A stretch of 64,000 bases of DNA from Pseudomonadota bacterium (GTDB lineage: Bacteria; Pseudomonadota; Gammaproteobacteria; Steroidobacterales; Steroidobacteraceae). The stretch covers positions 3,251,501-3,315,500 of the forward strand of contig JBBCGI010000001.1 in assembly GCA_037200975.1 (NCBI GenBank), read 5' to 3'. The notes below the pieces were generated by a model. The model was given only the letters and a program-made list of their open reading frames with translations, searched no databases and had not been told where the DNA came from. Position 1 is the first letter of the stretch; each line of letters begins with the position of its first letter. Positions 45,681 through 53,243 of this stretch are shown here, piece after piece. The position numbers and the translations under genes were made by a program.

Positions 45681-46283
45681 ATGAATATCACCGCCGCGTC
45701 CCTCTCCGAACTCGACGAATCCGTCGGCTGCTTGGTCGCGGCGTTCGCGCAGGATCCGATTACTGGATTTCTGTTGCAGCCCGGTCCGGGCTACCAAGAA
45801 CGCTTGGCGCAATTCTTCTCGCTGCTTATGCGAGCACGCATCACTCTCGAGATGCCGGTCGTTGTGGCCCGAGGCACCTCTGGTATTCATGGAGCAGCAA
45901 TGGGCTATGCGACTGCGCACCCCGCATGGCCAAAAGATTTGGCGGAAGAGTGGGATCGCTTCGAGAGCGCCATTCCCGAATTGACTGAACGCATGGCGAT
46001 CTACGATGAGATCGCCGCCAAGGGCAAGCCGCCAGCTCCGCACTATTATCTTGGTGTGGTCGGAGTTCACCCCGACATGCATGGCCGCGGTGTCGGGACG
46101 CAACTGCTCAGGTCGTTTTGTGACTTTTCGAGGAGCGATCCGCTGTCCTGCGGCGTGTACCTGGAGACGGCGGAGGAGTCGAACCTCGAGTTCTATGAGC
46201 GCGCCGGATTTGCAGAGACCGGCCGCGGCAGACTCGGCAGCGCAACCCTTTGGTGTATGTTTCTGCCGCAGGGATCACGATGA
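45681..46283 (+). CDS. Cassette 14: GNAT-family N-acetyltransferase
   Basis: The 200-residue product has a GNAT fold. The acetyl-CoA loop GVHPDMHGRGVGTQLLRSFCDF (motif A, R/Q-x-x-G-x-G/A type) and the end AEESNLEFYERAGFAETGRG are clear. An N-terminal part of about 60 residues, ITAASLSELDESVGCLVAAFAQDP, is common in acetyltransferases acting on small molecules. The substrate is unknown; antibiotic modification is possible, as many integron cassettes encode such enzymes. Confidence 0.82.
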   Translation: MNITAASLSELDESVGCLVAAFAQDPITGFLLQPGPGYQERLAQFFSLLMRARITLEMPVVVARGTSGIHGAAMGYATAHPAWPKDLAEEWDRFESAIPELTERMAIYDEIAAKGKPPAPHYYLGVVGVHPDMHGRGVGTQLLRSFCDFSRSDPLSCGVYLETAEESNLEFYERAGFAETGRGRLGSATLWCMFLPQGSR

Positions 46284-46284
46284 C

Positions 46285-46372
46285 GCCTAACAAATCGCTC
46301 GAGCGGGCGCGGGCAAGATAAAGTGCCAGGTTCATGCGACGACGGTCGCGCCGCTCGGCTCAATCGTTAGAC
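46285..46372 (+). repeat. attC site 14
   Basis: The 88-bp site begins GCCTAAC and ends GTTAGAC; the inner arms are more diverged (GAGCGGGCGCG) than in most sites. Confidence 0.88.
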
Positions 46373-46377
46373 CGCCA

Positions 46378-46803
46378 ATGATGCCCCCGTCGACCAGATT
46401 CGCAGTTCATTTCGCTGTTGCCGCTTCAGCGGTGGTCGCCATTGGAACTCTGGTCTCGGAGCTCATCGAAGATTCGACTCACCAACAATTCGCGTTGCCG
46501 CCGTTTGGGATGACGGCAGCAATACTCTCCGCGGGAACGTTTATCTGGTCATACCTGGTTGCGGCTGGAAGCGCTTGGTCGTTTCGCGACATCGGTTCGG
46601 CCGCACCTGTGCTTGGATACGTGGGTGGGGCCGCCTTTGCTCTGCTAACACCAATGCTTGGGTACGTCCTCTGGAGCATGGAATTTCCGGTGTTTGCGGT
46701 CGCCATGTTTTGCTGGGTTGTGCTTTTCCCGGCGGCGTTCACATTTGGCGTCGGTCGGTGGGTGCGGTCCAGAGAATCGCTGGAGCCTTCGCCGGGGAGA
46801 TAA
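46378..46803 (+). CDS. Cassette 15: multi-pass membrane protein
   Basis: A 141-residue protein with about four hydrophobic segments (AVHFAVAASAVVAIGTLV, GMTAAILSAGTFIWSYLVAAG, APVLGYVGGAAFALLTPMLGYVL, FPVFAVAMFCWVVLFPAAFTFGVG). No family is recognised. Its 3' end (RESLEPSPGR) is encoded by a decayed attC, the equivalent of the SLERTR tail of other cassettes. Confidence 0.6.
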   Translation: MMPPSTRFAVHFAVAASAVVAIGTLVSELIEDSTHQQFALPPFGMTAAILSAGTFIWSYLVAAGSAWSFRDIGSAAPVLGYVGGAAFALLTPMLGYVLWSMEFPVFAVAMFCWVVLFPAAFTFGVGRWVRSRESLEPSPGR

Positions 46804-46820
46804 AATGCCAATCCCAAGTC
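46772..46820 (+). repeat. Decayed attC remnant
   Basis: GAATCGCTGGAGC and GGGAGATAAAATGCCAA follow the internal order of attC, but the first box and the right half with its GTT box are lost. Confidence 0.65.
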
Positions 46821-46857
46821 GCCACCCCAGCGGTGTTTTTCTCGTCTGTCAGACGGC

Positions 46858-47214
46858 ATGATCCACGAGCGCCGAGCTACCGTTCCTTCGGCATTGCGGG
46901 TTATAAAGATCGCGCACACGCTGGCATGGTCGCTGATTGCGGGTTGTATCGTGGCGCTGCCAATTGCGGCATACCTCGAGCACTTCACGCTCGCAGCGAC
47001 CCTGATCGCGGTCGTACTCGTTGAGGTGACAGTGCTCGTCTTCAACCGGTTTCGGTGCCCCTTGACCGCCATGGCAGCGCGTTACACAAGTGATCGTCGT
47101 CCAAACTTCGATATCTATCTACCCACATGGATCGCCCGCTACAACAAGGAAATCTTCGGAACTCTATTCGTGGCGGGAATGGTCTTCACATTCGTCCGCT
47201 GGAAATCCACATGA
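46858..47214 (+). CDS. Small membrane protein at the end of the array
   Basis: The 118-residue product has two or three hydrophobic segments (IAHTLAWSLIAGCIVALPIAAYL, LAATLIAVVLVEVTVLVFN, IFGTLFVAGMVFTFV) and a short motif FRCPLTAMAARYT. No family is assigned. It lies between two attC remnants and so is probably a former cassette. Confidence 0.55.
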   Translation: MIHERRATVPSALRVIKIAHTLAWSLIAGCIVALPIAAYLEHFTLAATLIAVVLVEVTVLVFNRFRCPLTAMAARYTSDRRPNFDIYLPTWIARYNKEIFGTLFVAGMVFTFVRWKST

Positions 47215-47227
47215 AACCCTTCCTGCT

Positions 47228-47258
47228 CTCTAACAAGCTGCTGGAACGCGCGCGTGAA
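47228..47258 (+). repeat. Truncated attC at the distal end of the array
   Basis: CTCTAAC is followed by AAGCTGCTGGAACGCG and CGCGTGAA, equal to the left third of attC. The right half is missing, which marks the eroded end of the array. Confidence 0.7.
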
Positions 47259-47265
47259 GCGACGC

Positions 47266-47766
47266 ATGAATGAGATCACCAAGTGCAGTGGGGCGCGTTT
47301 TCGAGCTCGCCTGCTTGGCGCCGTCCTGGGAATCGCGCTTTCCCTGGCGCAGGCGGCTCCGCCGGAAGATCCCGTCCTCGGGACCTGGATACTGAACGTC
47401 GAGAAATCCACTTTCATCCCCGGCCCGGGCTGGCAGAGCCAGGTTCGCGTGTATCGTGAAACCCCCGCCGGAGTTTCGGTCGTCTGGACTGGCGTTGGCG
47501 CCAAGGGCGAGGCGATGCGGGTCACTTACACATATAAGTACGACGGCAAGGACAAGCCGATGGATGGATCGGGAAATTACGATACATTGAACGCCGTGCG
47601 CATCGATGCGTGGACCGTGAGATCGGAAGAAAAACGCGCCGGCAAGACAGTCGGTATTGCCCTGCGCAAAGTTTCTGCAGATGGAAAGGTTCTGACGATC
47701 ACCGACGAGGGCGTGAACAGAAAAGGCGCCAGGTTTTCGCAGGTTCTCGTTTTCGACAAGCAGTGA
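47266..47766 (+). CDS. Exported lipocalin-like hypothetical protein
   Basis: The 166-residue product from ATG 47266 (a GTG four codons upstream is possible) has a signal peptide ending in LGIALSLAQAAP. The mature part GTWILNVEKSTFIPGPG, YTYKYDGKDKPMDGSGNYDT and VLTITDEGVNRKGARFSQVLVFDKQ is the pattern of small beta-barrel proteins found as hypothetical proteins in many soil bacteria. The function is unknown. Its 5' end adjoins the truncated attC, so the array edge lies just before it. Confidence 0.65.
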   Translation: MNEITKCSGARFRARLLGAVLGIALSLAQAAPPEDPVLGTWILNVEKSTFIPGPGWQSQVRVYRETPAGVSVVWTGVGAKGEAMRVTYTYKYDGKDKPMDGSGNYDTLNAVRIDAWTVRSEEKRAGKTVGIALRKVSADGKVLTITDEGVNRKGARFSQVLVFDKQ

Positions 47767-47780
47767 CGCGGAATAGATAG

Positions 47781-48233
47781 ATGTATTCGAAGACTCTGTA
47801 CGCCGGCTGGAGCGACATGGATTTCAACTCCCACATGCGCAACACGGCCTATCTGGACAAGTCGGCCGACGTGCGCCAGATGTTCCTGATGGAACACGGT
47901 TTCCCGATGGAGGAATTCGTCCGCCTGAAGATAGGTCCGGTCGTCATGAAAGACGAGGTCGAGTACTTCAGGGAAGTGGGTCTGCAACAGCAGATCACCG
48001 TCACGTATGTGCTGGCGGGCCAGTCCGATGACGGCAGCCGCTTCCTCTTGCGCCACGAGATCTTTCGCTCCGACGGCAAACTCAGCGCACGCGTCACGAG
48101 CGCGGGCGGGTGGCTGGATCTCAACGAACGCAAACTCATCGCGCCGCCGCCGGCATTGCTGGCCGCGATGAATTCGCTCGAGCGAACGGGCGATTTCGTC
48201 GTCATGCCTTCGAGCGTGAAGTCGCGCGGTTGA
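47781..48233 (+). CDS. Hotdog-fold acyl-CoA thioesterase
   Basis: The 150-residue product is of the 4-hydroxybenzoyl-CoA thioesterase type: YAGWSDMDFNSHMRNTAYLDKSADVR matches the catalytic D/N-H-M helix region, and VEYFREVGLQQQITVTYVL the following strand. It would hydrolyse an acyl-CoA in the cytosol; the substrate is unknown. It starts 14 bp after the preceding gene and is followed at once by an ankyrin gene. Confidence 0.8.
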   Translation: MYSKTLYAGWSDMDFNSHMRNTAYLDKSADVRQMFLMEHGFPMEEFVRLKIGPVVMKDEVEYFREVGLQQQITVTYVLAGQSDDGSRFLLRHEIFRSDGKLSARVTSAGGWLDLNERKLIAPPPALLAAMNSLERTGDFVVMPSSVKSRG

Positions 48234-48235
48234 AC

Positions 48236-48898
48236 GTGCCGGCGCAGGCGCAAGCAGAGTCTTTTCGTCTCGCCATCGAGCGTGGCGATCCGCGCGCGGT
48301 GGAAGCGGCGCTGCAGTCCGACCCGGGACTCGCCAACCGCACCATCCGCTGGTATCTCAAACAGCAGAACGAATCCGCTCCGCTGCACTACGTTTCGGAC
48401 TGCGTCGGCAACACGTGGCTGACCAACGGCACGGAGGGCGAGATCGCGCAACTGCTCGTCGAGCACGGCGCGCAGATCGATGGCACTCCCGGCCGGGAAT
48501 CTCCGCTGATCGCGGCTGCATCGCTCGGCGCCAGCCGCGTGGCGAAGGTGCTCATCGATGCGGGCGCGAATCTCGAACTCACATCCATCTTCGGCGCGCG
48601 GGCGTTGCACTGGGCGGCCTGGACCGGCGCCGTGCCGACCGTCGAACTGCTGCTCGGGCGCGGCGCCGCGATGGAAGAACGGTGTTCCGAATTCGGGGCG
48701 ACGCCCCTGTTCTGGGCCGTGCACGGATATGGCCCGCGAGGGACCCAGGACAAGGGCGGGCAGGTGGCCGCTGCGCGCGCGCTCATCGAAGCCGGCGCAC
48801 GGGTTGCAACGGCCAACAAGTACGGCGAATCTGCGCTCGAGATGTCGAAGCGCTGTGCCAGGCAGGACATGTACGAGTTGCTCGTTCGGGCTGGGTAG
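48236..48898 (+). CDS. Ankyrin-repeat protein
   Basis: From GTG 48236, two bases after the thioesterase stop, 220 residues are read with about four ankyrin repeats: ESPLIAAASLGASRVAKVLIDAGANLELT, ALHWAAWTGAVPTVELLLGRGAAMEER, ATPLFWAVHGYG and VAAARALIEAGARVATANKYGESALEMSKR. It lacks a signal peptide and is likely a cytosolic protein-binding scaffold. The longer upstream open frame overlaps the thioesterase gene and is rejected. Confidence 0.8.
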   Translation: MPAQAQAESFRLAIERGDPRAVEAALQSDPGLANRTIRWYLKQQNESAPLHYVSDCVGNTWLTNGTEGEIAQLLVEHGAQIDGTPGRESPLIAAASLGASRVAKVLIDAGANLELTSIFGARALHWAAWTGAVPTVELLLGRGAAMEERCSEFGATPLFWAVHGYGPRGTQDKGGQVAAARALIEAGARVATANKYGESALEMSKRCARQDMYELLVRAG

Positions 48899-48903
48899 TT
48901 TGA

Positions 48904-49392
48904 ATGGTTGGCGATCCACACAATTTCGAGCTCCGCCAGGTCGAAGGTGCGCAACTGGTTGCGCGAGCGCGCGAACTGTTCCGCGAATATGCCGAGGCGA
49001 TCGGCACCGACCTCGAGTACCAGGGGTTTTCAGCGGAGCTCGCCTCGTCGCCGGCGCCTTATGCGCCTCCGGCGGGCGCGTTGCTCATCGCGCAGGATGG
49101 CCCGGAGTTGGCAGGCTGCGTTGCCATGCGGCCGCTGGATGGCAGCACTGGCGAAATGAAGCGCTTGTACGTGCGCGCCGGGTACCGTGGTTCGGGGCTT
49201 GGCAGGATCCTGGTCGAGGCGGTCGTTGACGCGGCGCGCCGTGCGGACTATCGGGAGCTGCGGCTGGACACCTTGCCGGACATGGCGGCGGCGCAGGCGC
49301 TGTATCGGCGGCTCGGGTTCGTCGACATCCATCCGTACGGTGAAAAACATCTTCCTGGTACGAAGTTTTTTTCCTTGGCATTGTCCCGGTGA
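48904..49392 (+). CDS. GNAT-family N-acetyltransferase
   Basis: The 162-residue product has the acetyl-CoA binding segment MKRLYVRAGYRGSGLGRILVEAVVDAAR and the C-terminal LDTLPDMAAAQALYRRLGFVDIHPYG. This subgroup resembles small acetyltransferases of unknown substrate. It starts 5 bp after the ankyrin gene and its stop overlaps the next small frame (GTGA). Confidence 0.85.
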   Translation: MVGDPHNFELRQVEGAQLVARARELFREYAEAIGTDLEYQGFSAELASSPAPYAPPAGALLIAQDGPELAGCVAMRPLDGSTGEMKRLYVRAGYRGSGLGRILVEAVVDAARRADYRELRLDTLPDMAAAQALYRRLGFVDIHPYGEKHLPGTKFFSLALSR

Positions 49393-49517
49393 AAATCCTC
49401 TACGCAATCCTGGCGGTCGCGGGCGCGGTCATTCCCTACAGCCAATTCATCCCGTGGGCTGCCGATCACGGGCTGAACGTGAAAGAATTCGTGCTCGAGC
49501 TGTTCCGATGGACATAG
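49389..49517 (+). CDS. Small DUF2834-like protein, possibly truncated
   Basis: A GTG overlapping the GNAT stop opens a 42-residue frame beginning MKILYAILAVAGAVIPYSQFIPW and ending VKEFVLELFRWT. This matches the N-terminal part of DUF2834 membrane proteins, normally about 100 residues with three membrane segments, so it may be a remnant after a stop mutation. One hydrophobic segment is visible. Confidence 0.5.
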   Translation: MKILYAILAVAGAVIPYSQFIPWAADHGLNVKEFVLELFRWT

Positions 49518-49529
49518 AGAGGAAATGAC

Positions 49530-49973
49530 ATGCCAGGTACCGTTCGTTTACATCGCGTGCTTCGCACCAAGCCCGAGAAAGTATTCAAGGCATTCACTCA
49601 TGCCGACGGTCTGGCCAAGTGGCTGCCGCCGTTCGGTTTCACCTGCAAGGTGCATCACCTCGATGCAAAGGTGGGCGGCACGTTCAAGATGTCGTTCCAC
49701 AACTTCTCGACCGGAAACGGCCATTCCTTCGGTGGCGAATATCTCGAGCTCGTGCCGGGAGCGCTGATCCGTTACACGGACAAGTTCGACGATCCGAATC
49801 TGCCTGGCGCCATGCAGGTGACGGTGTCGCTGAAGGCGGTGTCGTGCGGCACGGATGTGTCGATCGTCCAGGAAGGCATTCCGGACGTCATTCCCACCGA
49901 GATGTGTTACCTCGGCTGGCAGGAATCGCTGGTGCAGCTCGCGCATCTGGTCGAGCCCGATATTCCGGATTGA
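49530..49973 (+). CDS. SRPBCC (AHSA1/START-like) protein
   Basis: The 147-residue protein shows the AHSA1 pattern: VRLHRVLRTKPEKVFKAFTHADGLAKWLPPFGF at the start, GGTFKMSFHNFSTGNGHSFGGEYLELVPGALIRYTDKFDD, and WQESLVQLAHLVE at the end. Members bind hydrophobic ligands or act as stress co-chaperone-like proteins; the ligand is unknown. AGAGGAAATGAC precedes the ATG. Confidence 0.85.
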   Translation: MPGTVRLHRVLRTKPEKVFKAFTHADGLAKWLPPFGFTCKVHHLDAKVGGTFKMSFHNFSTGNGHSFGGEYLELVPGALIRYTDKFDDPNLPGAMQVTVSLKAVSCGTDVSIVQEGIPDVIPTEMCYLGWQESLVQLAHLVEPDIPD

Positions 49974-49975
49974 GC

Positions 49976-50488
49976 ATGCGCCTCGATTGTGGATCCTGCG
50001 TGGTCAGGGATTGGGATCTTGCCGACAAGCCGTCGCTGCTGCGCTTCGCGAATAACCGCAAGATCTGGCGCAATCTCACGCATCGGTTTCCGCATCCGTA
50101 CACCGAGGCTGATGCGGACTCCTGGTTTTCCCGGCTCGCGGGGAGGGCGGGGCAGTTCAACTGGGCGATCGAAGTCGACCAGCTGGCTGTCGGTGGCATC
50201 GGCACGGACCGGGGCGAGGGTGTGTACGCGAAGGGCGCGCGGTTCGGCTACTGGTTATGCGAGCCGTACTGGGGCCGCGGCATCACGACGGCCGCGGTGC
50301 GCGCGGTCGTCGATCACGTCTTCAGCCGTTTCGACCTGGTGCGGCTCGAGGCACCGGTGTTCGAGTGGAACCCGGCGTCGATGCGGGTGCTCGAGAAATG
50401 CGGTTTCGTCCGGGAAGGTGTGCTGCGCAAGAGTATCGAGAAGGACGGGCAGATCATCGACGCGGTTCTGTACACACGTCTGCGTTGA
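49976..50488 (+). CDS. RimJ/RimL-type GNAT acetyltransferase
   Basis: The 170-residue product contains VRDWDLADKPSLLRFANNRKIWRNL, FGYWLCEPYWGRGITTAAVRAVVDHVF and RLEAPVFEWNPASMRVLEKCGFVREGVLRKSI, the signature order of the RimJ/RimL family, which acetylates protein N-termini or amino sugars. The ATG lies 2 bp after the SRPBCC stop. A 217-bp regulatory gap before nirB follows. Confidence 0.88.
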   Translation: MRLDCGSCVVRDWDLADKPSLLRFANNRKIWRNLTHRFPHPYTEADADSWFSRLAGRAGQFNWAIEVDQLAVGGIGTDRGEGVYAKGARFGYWLCEPYWGRGITTAAVRAVVDHVFSRFDLVRLEAPVFEWNPASMRVLEKCGFVREGVLRKSIEKDGQIIDAVLYTRLR

Positions 50489-50552
50489 TCTCCACACCCG
50501 CCACGTCAATCGTGGCCGGCTTTACCCATCTAGTTCCCGCAAGTCCCACCTG

Positions 50553-50566
50553 GCACCAACTGGTGC
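50553..50566. promoter_or_regulatory. Candidate NtrC/enhancer-binding site upstream of nirB
   Basis: GCACCA and TGGTGC form a palindrome with a 2-bp centre, about 85 bp upstream of the sigma54 -24 element. The arms equal the NtrC half-sites GCACC/GGTGC, but the spacing is one base shorter than in the E. coli sites, so the binding protein is uncertain. Confidence 0.5.
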
Positions 50567-50649
50567 GGCCGGCGGCACCCTCTGCACTGGACTGAAGCAG
50601 CGGCGGCGAGCCGGGTGCCCGGCTGCTCAAACTTCCCGATTTTGCGCGC

Positions 50650-50665
50650 TGGCACAGGGGTTGCT
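50650..50665 (+). promoter_or_regulatory. sigma54 promoter of nirB
   Basis: TGGCAC-N5-TTGCT matches the sigma54 consensus at all invariant positions, with GG at -24 and GC at -12. It lies about 40 bp upstream of the nirB ATG. It predicts nitrogen-limitation control of assimilatory nitrite reductase. Confidence 0.88.
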
Positions 50666-50705
50666 TATCCGGCTCATTCTGCAGTCGGACGAGGGCGAGA
50701 AGGCA

Positions 50706-53243
50706 ATGACAAAACGTGTCGTCGTGGTGGGGCACGGTATGGTCGGCCAGCGATTTCTCGAATCGCTGACGCAGGATTCTCCTGCCGATCTTGCGATCAC
50801 CATGCTCGCGGAAGAGCCGCGCCTGGCGTACGACCGCGTGAATCTCACGAAGTTTTTCGCTGGCTCGACCGCGGAAGACCTCACGCTCACCAGCCGCGAG
50901 TTTTTCGACAAGAACGGCATCGAACTATATTCAGGCGATCCGGTGGCGTCGATCGATCGCGCCGGCAAATGTGTCATCACGCGGAGCGGCGCGGAATACG
51001 AATACGACGTGCTCATTCTCGCGACCGGATCGAGCCCGTTCGTGCCGCCGATTCCGGGGCGCGATCGTCCCGGCGTGTTCGTCTATCGGACCATCGAAGA
51101 CCTCGAAGCGATCAGTGAAGCCGGCAAGAATTCCACGCGCGGAGTCGTGATCGGCGGCGGTCTGCTCGGCCTCGAGGCGGCGAAGGCGCTGAAGGATCTG
51201 GGCCTCACTACCAACGTGGTCGAGTTCGCGCCGCGGCTCATGGCGGTGCAGGTGGACGAGGGCGGCGGCGGGCTGCTGCGTTCGCGAATCGAAGGCCTGG
51301 GTGTCGCGGTCCACACCGGCAAGAACACCATACGCATCGAAGACGGTGAAACCGCGCGGCATCGCATGTGTTTCGCGGACGGCGGCACGCTGGAAACCGA
51401 CGTCGTGGTCATTTCCGCCGGCATCCGGCCGCGCGACGAACTGGCGCGCGCCTGCGGCATCGACGTGGCGCCACGCGGCGGTATCGCCATCGATGGCGAC
51501 TGCCGCACATCGGACGATTCGATCTATGCCATCGGCGAATGCGCCGCGCACGAAGGCCGCGTGTTCGGCCTCGTGGCGCCCGGCTACCAGATGGCGCGCG
51601 TCGCCGCGTCGCGGGTGCTCGGAGTCGAAGGCGAGATCTTTACCGGCGCCGACATGAGCACCAAGCTCAAGCTGCTGGGTGTCGAGGTCGGCTCGATCGG
51701 CGATGCGCACGCGGCCACCGCCGGTGCGCGGGTGTATTCCTTCTTTGACCAGCGGCGCGAGGTCTACAAGAAACTCGTCGTGGACGCCGAGGGCAAGAAG
51801 CTCATCGGCGCGGTGCTGGTGGGTGACACGTCTGACTACTCGATGTGGCATCAGACGGTCAGCAATGCGCTGCCGCTTCCAGAAAATCCCGAAACCATGT
51901 TGTTTCCCGCGGCGGCGGCCGGCGCGGGTGCACCCCCGGCCAATGCGCTGGCCGCGCTGCCTTTGACCGCGCAAGTCTGCTCCTGCAACAACGTATCGAA
52001 GGGCGGGTTGTGTTCGGCGATCGAAGCCGGCTGCACCACGGTCGGCGCATTGAAGACGAAGACCAAGGCCGGCACGACGTGTGGCGGCTGCACTCCGCTG
52101 GTCACGCAGATCCTCAATGCGGAGCTGCGCAAGCGCGGCGTCAACGTCAACACGTCGATGTGCGAGCACTTCCCGTACACGCGCCAGCAATTGTTCCACC
52201 TGGTGCGCATCGGCGAGCTCAAGCAGTTCGAGGACGTGCTCACCAAACACGGCAAGGGCCTGGGCTGCGACATCTGCAAGCCTGCGCTCGCGTCGATACT
52301 GGCGTCCTGCTGGAACGAGTTCGTTCTCAAGAAACTTCACGCGCCGCTGCAGGACACCAACGACTACTTCCTCGCCAACATGCAGAAGGACGGCACGTAT
52401 TCCGTCGTCCCCCGGGTGCCGGGTGGGGAAATCACGCCCGACAAGCTGATCGTCATCGGCGCGGTGGCGAAGAAGTACGGGCTGTACACCAAGATCACCG
52501 GCGGGCAGCGCATCGACATGTTCGGCGCGCAGGTGCACCAGCTGCCGCTGATCTGGCGCGAGTTGATAGATGCCGGCTTCGAATCCGGCCACGCCTATGG
52601 GAAGGCGCTGCGCACGGTCAAAAGCTGCGTGGGTTCGACCTGGTGCCGCTACGGCGTGCAGGACAGCGTCGGCCTCGCGATCGATCTCGAGAATCGTTAC
52701 AAGGGGTTGCGCGCGCCTCACAAGATCAAGTTCGCGGTCTCCGGCTGCACGCGCGAATGCGCCGAGGCGCAGAGCAAGGACGTCGGCATCATCGCCACGG
52801 AAGGCGGCTGGAACCTGTACGTCTCCGGTAACGGCGGCATGAAGCCGCGCCACGCGGACCTGCTGGCGCGCGATCTCGATACCGCCACGCTCGTCAGGTA
52901 CATCGATCGTTACCTGATGTTCTACATCCGCACCGGCGACCGGCTGCAGCGCACCTCGACCTGGCTGGAAAACCTCGAAGGTGGCATCGAATACGTGCGC
53001 AAGGTGGTTTGTGAGGACTCGCTCGGCATCGGTGCGGAGCTCGAAGCCGACATGGCGCGCGTCATCGCCAACTACGCCTGTGAATGGAAGGTGGCAATCG
53101 AAGATCCCCAGACGCTCAAGCGCTTCAGGCATTTCGTGAACGCGGACACCGGCGACAGGAATGTCTTGTTCGTCGAGGAGCGCGGGCAGATCCGCCCGGC
53201 AAACGAGGCCGAACGCGCGCGGGCCGCCGAGGTGGCGGCGTGA
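50706..53243 (+). CDS. nirB: Assimilatory nitrite reductase large subunit NirB
   Basis: NirB (845 residues, close to E. coli) reduces nitrite to ammonium with NADH. Order: FAD/NAD oxidoreductase (VVVVGHGMVGQRFLESL, GVVIGGGLLGLEAAKAL, YAIGECAAHEG), a BFD-type 2Fe-2S domain (CSCNNVSKG with CGGCTPLV), then the sulfite/nitrite reductase half with VGSTWCRYGVQDSVGLAI and AVSGCTRECAEAQSKDVGI carrying the 4Fe-4S/siroheme cysteines. ATG 50706 follows GAGAAGG; the open frame extends further upstream but through the preceding gene. The siroheme need ties it to the hemB-cysG locus. Confidence 0.95.
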   Translation: MTKRVVVVGHGMVGQRFLESLTQDSPADLAITMLAEEPRLAYDRVNLTKFFAGSTAEDLTLTSREFFDKNGIELYSGDPVASIDRAGKCVITRSGAEYEYDVLILATGSSPFVPPIPGRDRPGVFVYRTIEDLEAISEAGKNSTRGVVIGGGLLGLEAAKALKDLGLTTNVVEFAPRLMAVQVDEGGGGLLRSRIEGLGVAVHTGKNTIRIEDGETARHRMCFADGGTLETDVVVISAGIRPRDELARACGIDVAPRGGIAIDGDCRTSDDSIYAIGECAAHEGRVFGLVAPGYQMARVAASRVLGVEGEIFTGADMSTKLKLLGVEVGSIGDAHAATAGARVYSFFDQRREVYKKLVVDAEGKKLIGAVLVGDTSDYSMWHQTVSNALPLPENPETMLFPAAAAGAGAPPANALAALPLTAQVCSCNNVSKGGLCSAIEAGCTTVGALKTKTKAGTTCGGCTPLVTQILNAELRKRGVNVNTSMCEHFPYTRQQLFHLVRIGELKQFEDVLTKHGKGLGCDICKPALASILASCWNEFVLKKLHAPLQDTNDYFLANMQKDGTYSVVPRVPGGEITPDKLIVIGAVAKKYGLYTKITGGQRIDMFGAQVHQLPLIWRELIDAGFESGHAYGKALRTVKSCVGSTWCRYGVQDSVGLAIDLENRYKGLRAPHKIKFAVSGCTRECAEAQSKDVGIIATEGGWNLYVSGNGGMKPRHADLLARDLDTATLVRYIDRYLMFYIRTGDRLQRTSTWLENLEGGIEYVRKVVCEDSLGIGAELEADMARVIANYACEWKVAIEDPQTLKRFRHFVNADTGDRNVLFVEERGQIRPANEAERARAAEVAA

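Larger units (their letters stand above)
35320..47258 (+). mobile_element. Integron gene cassette array without integrase (CALIN-type)
   Basis: Thirteen attC sites of 88 bp (one split by an IS), one of 100 bp, and two decayed remnants alternate with small genes, nearly all on the plus strand. Each site starts with an RYYYAAC box and ends with GTTRRRY or a close variant. The inner arms GAGCGG-A-CGCG and CGCGCCGCTC pair with one extrahelical A, the standard folded attC recombination substrate. In nearly every cassette the starting box is the exact complement of the box of its own attC. The sites are highly uniform, as in sedentary chromosomal integrons. IS3 and IS66 elements interrupt the array. 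No intI is seen in the window. Confidence 0.9.

Noticed and set aside
35694-46372. CRISPR array
   Set aside because: The repeats are 88 bp, palindromic at their ends, and separated by genes of 180-600 bp of variable length, which is the attC pattern. No cas genes are present.
48110-48235. N-terminal extension of the ankyrin protein
   Set aside because: It overlaps the well-supported thioesterase gene in another frame.
49989-50705. N-terminal extension of NirB
   Set aside because: The open frame upstream of 50706 overlaps the GNAT gene and the sigma54 promoter; NirB homology starts at MTKRVVVVG.
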